Shown one piece after another: positions 47,431 to 57,001 of a stretch of DNA of 64,000 nucleotides. Each line of letters starts with the position of its first letter. Position 1 is the first letter of the stretch. The notes beneath the pieces are model-generated. The model did no database searches. It had not been told where the DNA came from and worked only from the letters and a program-made list of their open reading frames with translations. This DNA is from Cladorhizidae sp. MBARI D1340-BT2 (taxonomy: Eukaryota; Porifera; Demospongiae; Poecilosclerida; Cladorhizidae): contig JAQNBH010000004.1 in assembly GCA_028752905.1 (NCBI GenBank), positions 34,381,392 through 34,445,391 of the forward strand. The letters run 5' to 3'. The position numbers and the translations under genes were made by a program.

Positions 47431-49312
47431 ATCTGCAAACGAAAGAAAAAGAAAAAATACTGTCAAAAAGAACAAATTCAGACTTAAAGAAATAAAATAA
47501 AATATTATAAACTAGCAGCAGTTGATAGACCACATACCTTTGACATAGCAAGACAATAATTGTAGTGATTTAAAATTTTAAAGTCAGCTATAGCATCTTC
47601 AGCAGGCATCTTCCCATACTCATTAGTCACATACTGCATGCGCAGACTGTGCTTCACGAACGAACACACACTAAAGCGAGGATGAGGATTTTCTCGTGAA
47701 TGAAAATAAGAAGAAGGGTGCATTATATAATGGGAGATAAAACAACAAATGTTGTTTCTTGGTCGATGGGGCCGTGGGCTGCATTGATGGACCTTGCAGT
47801 CCACATTCGGCCCTCAGACCGCAGGTTGGGGACCCTTGCCCTACACTAAGGATACCGCAGAGGTAGTGTAAAGGAAGTCAAAAACATAATACTTAATATA
47901 GATGACCACAGTGATTCATGAATTCCCCGAATTTTGACTGGCCAGGGAAGGTTGAGGTGTATAACATATTACCATATAAGGACTGATTATGCACAAGGCT
48001 ATTAATAGAGCTTGTATTACTTGGCTAGTGGGTCTCCCTCAAGTGTCGAGTTATTCTGATGAGAACCAAGATAGTTAGGTTATAGCTTAGGAATCTACTA
48101 CAACAAAATATGCCATGTCAGAATGACCAATAATTTATGCCTGTCATTCTACCAACAGGAGCACTGTGTTTGTGTGCACTAGCACAATCATAAAGCGTGG
48201 GATGGTGGCCTGGTGCCTAGGTATTGCGCGAGTGGCATGTTTATGGAGATATCCGCAATAATAATTCTCCCATCCCTTTCTCTCTGTCTGTCCTTGTCCT
48301 CAATTGCTGCCACAAATATGTCCCAGGGAGTGCTTGACCAGAGGTAGTTAGTGGTAACTTGATGATGAGGAGAGTGTAAGCAGGGTTTTCCTGTAGACCA
48401 TAGCTCCTGCCCATGCCACCAAAGCCAAATTACTAAGGCAGAAACGGGTTTGACTTCACTTGCCCCTTTCTTCATGTCTGTGCATTTTTGTTCTCAAAGG
48501 ACACTAGGTATGATCCAGGATGGGTGGGAGGTTGGAGATAGGGCGTTGCCTGCAGCTGGTTTATACCTCATTTGTACCAAAAAGGCTGCTTTTGCAGCTT
48601 GTATATTATATTTCCTTTGGAGTAATCTGCATTCATGGATTGTCAACAACTCTACTGCGGTTTTAAATGTTGGTGACCATAATTGTGCTGTATCTTTACA
48701 CTTGCTGAACATGAACACACTGGAAATAATAGCCTCATTGAGGAAGGAGGAGTCACATGGATTGTGCAATACAGGGGTAAGGGAGTAGAGATTCTGTCAC
48801 AGTCTTGGATGGTTGGGAGGTGTTGGATGTAGATGGAAAACCTGAGGTGACACTTCTAGTTCCTGCCCATTACAAACTTATTCAAGCAGAAAGGAAAAGC
48901 TTGATCAACATGAACCACCTAGTGGGAGACCCAGCCCTTAGAGCCAATCTTTTTCCCGAAGTTACGGATCTGTTTTGCCGACTTACCTTACCTACATTGT
49001 TCTATCAACTAGAGGCTGTTCACCTTGGAGACCTGATGTGGTTATCGGTACGACCGGGTGCGAGAATCAAATGCTCCCTCAGGTGAATCATAAGACAATG
49101 ATATTGCATCTCCCCATGTTGTTTACTTTTTAATAGTTTTCATCTCTTGACCTAAAGGTTCTTTTCAGAATTTAATTTTTGTTGTTGTAACCTCAACACC
49201 ATTTACACACACACACACATGCACACACTCACACCATAAAATAGGTTGTGTGAGGGGTGGATTGAATAAACTTAATAGTGGCATGTTTATAAGTCTAAAT
49301 ATTGAAACAAAC

Positions 49313-50628
49313 TTAACTCTTCTCCCGGTGAGTTTATTTGGAAAAAAATTAAAAATTGACCATTAAGTACAAATAAATTGATATTAAATCAGAGGTTAAC
49401 AATAGTCCCTAGCAACCATATACTACAAGATAGCTCTACTGTTGGACATTATTGTGGTCAATGCATGTTGCTAGGTAACCAAACCACACATGTATGAACA
49501 TCATTATAATGTGTTTAATAATTTAAAATTGTATATTATTATTGTATTGTAGTATAAATATCCTTCTATTTTCAGCCAACTTTAGGAACAACTGAGATAT
49601 GCTGTGGTATGACAGACGTTTGCCTGACTAACAGAGAGGACATAATTTCTACTGTATAGAATTCCCACCAATATTATTGATACAATTCCCATATTGATAC
49701 ACTGTACACAGAATCAAAGAGCAATTATACAATACAAAAATCTGTAATGACATACTCATAGTCTGATATACAAGTGTCCTCGTGCAGTAAGACTAGCACT
49801 GGATGAAGGTAAGGGGGAGAGTTGGACACTCCTACTTCTGAGAAAAGTACGTCCTCGTGTAGGTCTACAAGACGAGCGTCCTCGTGCAGTAGGACTAGCA
49901 CTGGATGAAGAGAGTGGGGTAGGTGTGTTTGCATCACTATCTTTATCAGAACTCATCTGAACATGGGGAAGCTGTGCCATGGTATTATCTCCGTCATGGT
50001 CCATCACTTGCTCCATCAAACCTGAACATGATAGAGTTGTTATTCATCAACTTATTAGACAAGTCAAGGAATCAAGTACAGCTAGAACTATAAAGGAAAG
50101 TAGGCTATTACACAGGTGTAGCTAACACCATGATTGCTCCTCACTATCATGCTTTATATATAGCTAGCAAAGTACATTGACTTACCAGGAGGACTGCCAG
50201 GATCAATGCCTTCGCCTCCAACAGCCATAGCTTTGTCCATACTGCCATGGTTTCGATTGGAAAAGTCTCTTCCGAGTAGCTCTACTTGGTCACGATCAAA
50301 ACTGGGCTGTTCACGCTAGGCATAGATAGCTTCACTCTCCCCTTCCTCAGATTCATCGTCAGATAACCCGAAGTCGTCGAAGTTGTCGTTCAGGAGCACC
50401 TCATCAAAAGATAGCCTTTCGACCATTTTAAATTCTATGGCAGAATTGACCCCTTGAACTTTACGGCGGGATTTCCCTAGTTACCATGGCGCTATTGCCG
50501 TATATGAATGTAGCTGCAGTTAGAATAGCATGATATTTTTGTTTTGCAAAACAATCCAATGATTGATTTTTTATGATTTTTCAAAAGCAATTACGCCATA
50601 TGGCGCTTACACCTGGGAAAAGAGTTAA
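49313..50628 (-). mobile_element. piggyBac-like non-autonomous element 1
   Basis: TTAA is present at both ends (49,313-49,316 and 50,625-50,628). The left end reads CTCTTCTCCCGGTGAGTTTA and the right end, in reverse complement, CTCTTTTCCCAGGTGTAAGC. That gives imperfect inverted repeats of about 14 bp. The left end is almost the same as that of element 2 at 50,729. The element is 1.3 kb and holds a two-exon minus-strand gene but no transposase catalytic domain. Confidence 0.65.
49756..50426 (-). pseudogene. Two-exon acidic/Ser-Arg-rich ORF of piggyBac-like element 1
   Basis: Exon 1 (50,186-50,426) starts MVERLSFDEVLLNDNFDDFG and continues LSDDESEEGESEAIYA, then an in-frame TAG, then REQPSFDRDQVELLGRDFSN to a GTAAGT donor. 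Exon 2 (49,756-50,021) follows a TGTTCAG acceptor in the right phase. It reads LMEQVMDHDGDNTMAQLPHV and then a Ser/Arg-rich stretch with two SSSASxTARG repeats. An acidic N-terminus is usual for piggyBac transposases, but the DDD catalytic core is missing. The stop in exon 1 suggests decay. The layout is shared with element 2. Confidence 0.55.
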
Positions 50629-50888
50629 GGTATGAATCTCTGAAACAAGCTGAATCTATGAAATGTTGAGGAGGAATTGAAGTTCTGAAACCAACTTAAA
50701 GAGGATTTGAGCTCTGAAACCAACTTAACTCTTCTCCCGGTGAGTTTATTTGGGAAAAAATTAAAAATTGACCGTTCACTTTTTGAATAAGTTGGAAATG
50801 ACGGTCAGACTAACTTTAGACCAAGTTCTTTCTAGGATTCAAGACGACGACTACGTCCTATCAGAGGACGAAAGTAGCAGCGAGGAAG

Positions 50889-52325
50889 CAAGCCCGTAGC
50901 CAGGGGGGGTTCTCAGGGTTCTCTAGAACCCCCCCCACTGGCTGTGAGGTCCACCCTTTCAGTTGGGTCCACCCTTTTAATTGGGTCCACATTTCCAATT
51001 GGGTCCACACTTTCAAATATTGCTTTCACAAAGCTACTTAATTAAAGAATTACACATAGCTACAATGGTGTTAACCACATCATGGAGTACATCTACAATG
51101 AATTTGTGTTGGTTAATTTGTGGTTTGTTAAAAGTCATTTAAAGAAAAGCTGACAGCATGTGGTGAGCACTCAAAAGAATCAAGTATGCCTGGTAGGTCC
51201 CAGCAAAGAAAGAGAGAACTGAAAAAGGCAGCCAAGAACTGCCAGGCTAACTTCTTTTTTGCACCTAAAAAAGCAAGGAGAAGAAAACTTTCAGAAAGTA
51301 TATGACCAGGCTGTCTTGATGGCTGATAAGGTGGGCACCACCCCGAGTAAGCCAAGGATAGCAAGCAGACAGCAGCACCGTGGTAATGCACCAGCAGAAT
51401 CAGTATTCGATTACTTCAAGAGTAATCTTGCTATTCCATTCCTTGACCATATCTGCACTAGCTTAAATGAAAGGTTCTCATCATTGTCAGCAACTGCTTC
51501 ATCTCTTCTGGTACTTGTACCATCTCTGATTACCACAAGATAATTTGATATCAGCACAGTTGTTGAAACTTATCACCAGGATTTGCCATCACCAGAACTA
51601 ATAGAAACTGAACTCGCTCGCTGGAAATCAAGATATGCAAATGTACCCTTTCACAAAAGAGAATCCACACCATCTAGTGCCTTGAAGGATTGTGATGCAG
51701 CATTTTTTCCAAACATTCATGTTCTCTTGCAAATCGCATGCACTCTGCCAGTAACATCTTGTGAATGTGAAAGAAGTGGCAGTACACTTAAACGTCTCAA
51801 CAATTACCTAAGAGCATCTATGAACCAAGAACGCCTGACATCTCTAGCACTCTTACATGTACATTATGACACAACAATTAATCTGGATGAAGTTGTTGAA
51901 ATATTTGGACACTTACACCAAAGGAGAATGGAACTTGAAACTCTTATTAGATAGTTTAATCTCTAGTTTAATCTCATAATAAACAGTCATTTATTATTAT
52001 GTTTACACACACACACACACCACACACACAGCTACACTCTACCATAATACTGAGGTGAGCACTTGGGACAGTGTGTATACATCATGTACGTACATATGAG
52101 CACATGATGTGCATGTGACATAACACATGCAGGCAATCCACTTAGAGGCCTAGTTGATAGGAGCTGAGGCTCTAAAACATGAGAATGCTTATTTTGTTTC
52201 CGATATTTGCACAGGAGAGAGCACATTCCCCTACCATACCTTCCCCCTTGGGTCGCTTAGAGACCCAAAAGGTCCCAATATTTACCAACAGAACCCCCCC
52301 ACTCATTTTTCTGGCTACGGGCCTG
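50889..52325 (+). mobile_element. hAT element nested in piggyBac-like element 2
   Basis: The left end is CAAGCCCGTAGCCAGGGGGG and the right end in reverse complement is CAGGCCCGTAGCCAGAAAAA, giving inverted repeats of about 15 bp. The flanking octamers CGAGGAAG and CCGTGAAG share only their last four bases plus the first, so the 8-bp duplication is worn or the boundary is slightly off. It interrupts the acidic exon of the piggyBac-like ORF, so it arrived later. Confidence 0.75.
51259..51954 (+). pseudogene. C-terminal half of a P52rIPK/THAP0-like hAT transposase
   Basis: The frame starts near 51,259 and reads QKVYDQAVLMADKVGTTPSK, RGNAPAESVFDYFKSNLAIP and FLDHICTSLNERFSSLS. One TAA (about 51,541) interrupts it, and the same frame goes on with LIETELARWKSRYANVPFHK, CTLPVTSCECERSGSTLKRL, NNYLRASMNQERLTSLALLH and LDEVVEIFGHLHQRRMELET to a stop at 51,954. 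The CERS...LKRLNNYLRASM...RL.SLALLH.H block is the hAT dimerisation region of the family that gave rise to the 52-kDa repressor of the PKR inhibitor. The N-terminal half and the first catalytic residues are missing. A single stop in the remaining half suggests a fairly young copy. Confidence 0.85.
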
Positions 52326-53381
52326 CCGTGAAGTAATCTATTCCTAACTTGGGAAGAGTAGCATTGATCCTGAAATTGTGCTATCGATGGGTGGGAGATA
52401 CTTTTTGGACAATTTTCTGGCGAGAGCGGTGCCGCTCGATAGTCTGTTTGGGCGGAGGATAGTCTAGCAGTGACGAAGAAGACTATGCCAGTGAGTTTTG
52501 TTTACTTGCTAGCTAAGTAGCTAGCAAGTAAAGCATGTTCTGGATAGAATGGTTTAGCTGTTCTTTCGTGGGACAATCCATATATAAATTCATTAGGTCG
52601 AGGAGGCAATACTTTTTGTTTATGTTGACATTATTCTTTTTAGGTATGGTGCAACCAACCCCTTCACTGTCACCCTTCCTCAAAGCCACTACTTGTGGAG
52701 TTCATATTCCTTCGGTTCATACTCATTCAAGGCCTGTTGGTCAGTGTAGTCGCAGAACTAGAGGCAGTAGTAGAGCTAGGAGTAGTCAACTTGGACATCT
52801 GAGTACACGTAGTCAAGTAACTTCCAGTATTCATTTGGATACCTCAATGGCTTCTTGTGCCAGTCATGTTTGATGCTACATACATTGTGTACCAAGTGTT
52901 ATAAGAGTAAATGAAATGTGAAAATATATATTCCTAGATGGTGTCTATACATTACATTGTGGTAGTGTGTGGTAGTGTATAGTGTGTGGTAGTGTGGCAC
53001 AATGATGTCTTCTTGTATGTTGCTGGCCAGCAAGCCTCCATCACTGTCTGAGTGGCTGAAAACACCTTGATTATATACCATACTAGAGGGGGAAATGAAA
53101 TAAGGCCATATACGTGTGTGCACGTACATAGATCATATTACTACAATTGTTAATTATCTGTGAAACCAGAACTCAGAACTTCTAATTAGATTCATGACAT
53201 TGTGGTTTGTTTCTATGGCAACTGTAGGTTACCACAATGTTGGTCATTATAAGGGCTTTCATGTGAACTATGGTTGCTAAGGACTTTAGTCAACCTTTGC
53301 TGAAATAGCATTGCATATGTCTATGCAAGTCAATTTTTTGTAATTTTTCAAAATAAAGTCAACGGTGGAAGGGTTAATATT

Positions 53382-54579
53382 ATGAAGATGAGTGCTACAG
53401 AGGGTCATTACACTTATAATGTGAAGGACAATGTTTGCTATTCTGCTACACCTTTATATGAGATAGTTGACAAGAAAACTGCTACCACTGTTCCAGCAAC
53501 GACTGTCATTGATTATAATAATGCTGAAAATTGCAAAAATAAGTATTTTCCAAATACCACAAAATGTGGAGTTCTGCTCATCTGCTTGGTTGCTTTGCTA
53601 TTTATTGCAGCCAGGATAGCTCTAGCAATTTCATTTGTGCAGATTTCCAAGCTTCGTTCTGAAGTAGCTCTACTCAAGTCCACTTCACATAGGAAAGAGA
53701 CAACCACGGACAACACTGCCAACATCACCGGGCTAGCTGCCAGTGTTCAAGAATTAGAGAGCAATATTGACACACGATTGAATAATATTGGAATAAAACT
53801 CAATGCTACTGAAAATAGCACCCGAGCTCAAGCTGCAGCTATTGATGATATCTTTTTTGGACTTGCATCTTCTTGTGCTGCTATATTGCAGTTTTCTCCC
53901 ACTTCTCCCTCAGGCATGTATCAGGTCAGATCCTCCAATGGCTCCTCTATTAATGTCTACTGTGACATGACCAGGTCATGTGGAGGTATCACTGAAGGGT
54001 GGATGAGAGTGGCTGAACTGGACATGAATGACAACACTACCCAGTGTCCTGGTAGTCTCACCCTGAGGACAACTCCACGTCGTACATGTAACAGAGAACT
54101 TTCATCCAGCATATTGTTCATCAGATACATTCATTGTGGATGGTGTTGAATATTCTAAGGTGTGTGGCAGAATCAGAGCCTACCAGTTTGGAAATACAGA
54201 TGCTTTTGGAAATTCTAATTTTAATGCTAACAGTGGCCGTCAGACTAATAATCCAAACATAGACACCTATTATGTGGATGGTGTAAGTCTCACTCATGGA
54301 AGGACCCCAAGACACCACATCTGGACATTTGCTGCTGCACTTAATGAAGGTGATCAGTTTCCTAACTTCAAATGCCCCTGCATCAGCCCTACTATATCAC
54401 ATACTGGACCACTTATTCCAGCATTCGTGGGGAATGATTATTTCTGTGATACAGGTGGTTTAAATGATCTGGTTGGCACATTCCATGTTGATGACCCTCT
54501 GTGGGATGGAGCTGGTTGTGCACCTAAGAGCACATGCTGCTCCTTTAACACTCCACCATGGTTCTACAAACAGCTGTAA
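53382..54579 (+). pseudogene. Fibrinogen-like type II membrane protein, third copy, truncated
   Basis: Starts MKMSATEGHYTYNVKDNVCY and stays parallel to the intact gene through the tyrosine motifs, membrane span (one arginine replaces a glycine in it: FIAARIAL), stalk with a single LAASVQELESN repeat, and YCDMTRSCGGITEGWMRVAE. At about 54,091, two bases present in the sister copy (TGTGGAACAGAG against TGTAACAGAG) are missing, and the frame shifts. The ectodomain then continues in another frame (54,136-54,579) to PPWFYKQL and an immediate stop. The homology to the other copies breaks off at CAGCTG, so the last 35 residues or so are gone. Its 5' flank has been replaced by a piggyBac-like end. 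Confidence 0.8.
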
Positions 54580-54939
54580 ATGAGTGCAAGGAATCTGTTG
54601 AGTACATCCAAACCAAAGGAGAGCTGAGGACTGCATTTCCAGACGTTCAATAGCAGCTTACAGAGAGGGCATATGGAAGGTGGGATAAGGGGAGATAAAG
54701 GGGACTCGACCAGGAGAAAGACATTGGCAAAGTTTTAGTCATATAGTTTGCAAACCATGTCCATGCCAAGCCCCAAAGCTTTACTAAGGATCACTCGACC
54801 AGGGCAAGATATGCAATGCTTTGGTCCAGTGGGCTACAGCCTCTTGCAAAGCCATGCCTCCAAAGCTAGCAGGAATGACTAGGGGTGGGAAGAACATACG
54901 TAAAGTTTTGAACCCATAGGCAATGCTCTCCACACACCC

Positions 54940-55505
54940 CCCCTCCCCCCTTCTTCCTACTGGCCACGAAGAACAAACAATAAAAACAATGTTCACCTCA
55001 GAAGCATTGGTTCCCTTCTTCCCACTGGCCACGAAGAACAATAATGTTCACCTCAGAAGCATTGGTTCCCTTCTTCCCACTGGCCACGAAGAACAAACAA
55101 TAAAAACAATGTTCACCTCAGAAGCATTGGTTCCCTTCTTCCCACTGGCCACGAAGAACAAACAATAAAAACAATGTTCACCTCAGAAGCATTGGTTCCC
55201 TTCTTCCCACTGGCCACGAAGAACAAACAATAAAAACAATGTTCACCTCAGAAGCATTGGTTCCCTTCTTCCCACTGGCCACGAAGAACAACAATGTTCA
55301 CCTCAGAAGCATTGGTTCCCTTCTTCCCACTGGCCACGAAGAACAAACAATAAAAACAATGTTCACCTCAGAAGCATTGGTTCCCTTCTTCCCACTGGCC
55401 ACGAAGAACAAAGAATAAAAACAATGTTCACCTCAGAAGCATCGGTTTCCTTCTTCCCACTGGCCATGAAGAACAAACAATAAAAACAATGTTCACCTCA
55501 GCATT
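54940..55505. repeat. 65-bp minisatellite
   Basis: Nine units of CCCACTGGCCACGAAGAACA followed by AACAATAAAAACAATGTTCA and CCTCAGAAGCATTGGTTCCC. The period is 65 bp, with two shorter units in which an 11- to 12-base AACAATAAAA block is lost. The array starts about 360 bp after the truncation point of the third gene copy. Units are near-identical, so the expansion is recent. It is not a CRISPR array: there are no unique spacers. Confidence 0.9.
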
Positions 55506-55519
55506 GGTTGTCATCATTT

Positions 55520-57000
55520 ATCTTGCAATGTGGTATATATGGTGTGGTATTGTTGTGGGGGTTTAAAGTTTGCAGATCGAATACAGCTCTATGTAGCAGT
55601 CATAACAGCTAGATACCGGTTAAAGTTATCTCAGCTGTTTCCGAACATGTTGGGAGCTCATGAATATCACATGCGTCCTTTAGGGCTGCTGTTGCAGCTA
55701 GTTTTAATAATCATAACTAATTTTTAATTTTTAATAACATAGATATTAAAACTGGTCGAAAGTATGATACCAAATGACTTCCAAAGTTCCCTCTTCGAAT
55801 CAACACTGCCAGGGGATGGGGAGTCCTTCTGGTTCAGACCTTTTCTCTATGTAGTGTGTAACTGTTTGGTTTAGAGTAATAATTATTTGTTCTTTGTTTA
55901 TAAAAAAAAGTGCTGAAGTGTATATACCTTTTATTAAAAGTTATTAAATTTCACATATTTAGTCATACATTCTTAAACTATTTTGATGAAACACTGATAA
56001 CATTAAGAGTAATGTGCATTAATGATTGTAAGTCTAGAAGTTCACTTTGTAACCCTAATGGCCATTTTTATAGATGTATCTATTATAAAAGTAGAAAATA
56101 TCTGTCTGTCTGTCTGTCTGTCTCTCTGTCTGTTTGTCTGCACATGGCTTATGCCTGGCCAAATATTTGAACCCATTTAAACTAAACTTGGTGAGTAGCT
56201 TGAGGGTAGAATCAGGGTGTATTAAAAAAAAATTAATTGAAAAAGATATTTTAATTTTTTTTTCTTTTCCCACTAATGAATCCTACCCAGCTATAAAGTT
56301 GAAATATATTCGCAATGAAAAATTAATAGATATGAGTATTAAGTGACAACTAGTATTCCCTTTCAGTTTTCACAGAGCCTGGTGCTCCCTTTCTCTATCT
56401 GCATATACCCACAACTGTGTGGGTATCTAAGCTATATATATATAATTCCTTCCACAAGCAGAGTATTGTTTGAATTTGTGATACACCCCATGCACGAATG
56501 TGATATTTGTTATTTTCATATAATTATATATATAATATCTTGTATAAAATATGGACTTATGCACTCAATTAACCTTTACCTTCTTCTTTGTGGGTGGAGG
56601 GGGAAGAAAAGGCATTGTTAGCAAACCAAGCTTATGCCTCTGGAATAGTAACCATCAGATGGCAAAATCTAGAATTGGCACCTAGTGCTCACCCCTTACC
56701 AACACAATTCACTGCAAAGACATTATCATGCTGCCTATGACTGAGTGTTAGTTATGAACAAACTATGTGCAAATTCTCCCCTCATACTTTCTCTTTCTAT
56801 GCTGGCAAACATTACAGAAGTTGCTGCTACAAAAACTCCCTCTGACAAGCATAGAGATGGCAGATCCTTTCCTTCGCTGCCTCAAGGAAAGTGAAATTCA
56901 AAGATCTCTATGGCAGGCTAACATTTGACACATGTGATCATCAGATAATATACCATAAAGTTCACCACAGGCAAAAAATTAATTTCAATGTCCATCAATA
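55520..57000. other. No gene; TCTG microsatellite and a small hairpin
   Basis: Holds a (TCTG)n tract at about 56,100-56,140 and a 9-bp perfect hairpin at 56,404-56,425 (ATACCCACA / TGTGGGTAT). The remainder is AT-rich spacer before the 3' end of the aldehyde dehydrogenase gene. No coding signal was seen. Confidence 0.5.
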
Positions 57001-57001
57001 A

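Larger units (their letters stand above)
45502..47838 (-). mobile_element. hAT element inserted in segment C
   Basis: The right end, read on the minus strand, begins CAAGGGTCCCCAACCTGCGG, and the left end reads CATGAGGAGGCCCAAACCTT. Both fit the CAGnGGTCCCCAACC termini of hAT elements of this group. The sites in segments A and B (AGGGCTTCTAC/GACCCTACAC region near 1,088-1,112) lack it. The octamer CCCTACAC follows the right end. The matching left copy is damaged (AAGATGTA), so the target duplication is only partly recognisable. The 2.3-kb element carries a minus-strand transposase pseudogene. Confidence 0.75.
41750..49270. repeat. Segment C: inverted copy of segments A and B
   Basis: Reads in reverse complement against 1-4,550 and 7,250-11,520. 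Landmarks are 41,905-42,117 against 4,215-4,433, 43,030-43,385 against 2,952-3,446, 44,480-44,640 against 2,286-2,579, and 47,880-48,780 against 248-1,080 and 8,004-8,640. The (CA)n at 49,204-49,222 mirrors the (GT)n at 7,291-7,323. A hAT element (45,502-47,838) interrupts it, and both A and B show the empty site. Confidence 0.85.
50798..52873 (+). pseudogene. Two-exon acidic/Ser-Arg-rich ORF of piggyBac-like element 2
   Basis: The ATG at 50,798 opens MTVRLTLDQVLSRIQDDDYV then LSEDESSSEE, a close analogue of element 1's MVERLSFDEVLLND...LSDDESEEGE. The hAT insertion at 50,889 splits this exon. It resumes after 52,326 with remains ending SDEEDYA before a GTGAGT donor at 52,491. Exon 2 (52,644-52,873) follows TTTTTAG and reads MVQPTPSLSPFLKATTCGVH, then RRTRGSSRARSSQLGHLSTR, to a stop. 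As in element 1, no transposase core follows. The exon order and style are conserved between two elements whose sequences have diverged. Confidence 0.5.
50725..53377 (+). mobile_element. piggyBac-like element 2, interrupted by a hAT element
   Basis: TTAA flanks both ends (50,725-50,728 and 53,374-53,377). The left end is CTCTTCTCCCGGTGAGTTTA and the right end in reverse complement is CCCTTCCACCGTTGACTTTA. The similarity goes on for about 45 bases (TTTATTT...AAAATTGAC). Without the nested 1.4-kb hAT element it would be about 1.2 kb, close in size to element 1. Its right end lies 4 bp before the ATG of the third fibrinogen-like copy. The left flank does not match that gene's upstream sequence, so a deletion, rearrangement or further insertion must have followed. 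Confidence 0.7.

Noticed and set aside
54940..55505. CRISPR array
   Set aside because: Tandem units follow each other directly without unique spacers, in an animal-type genome; this is a minisatellite.
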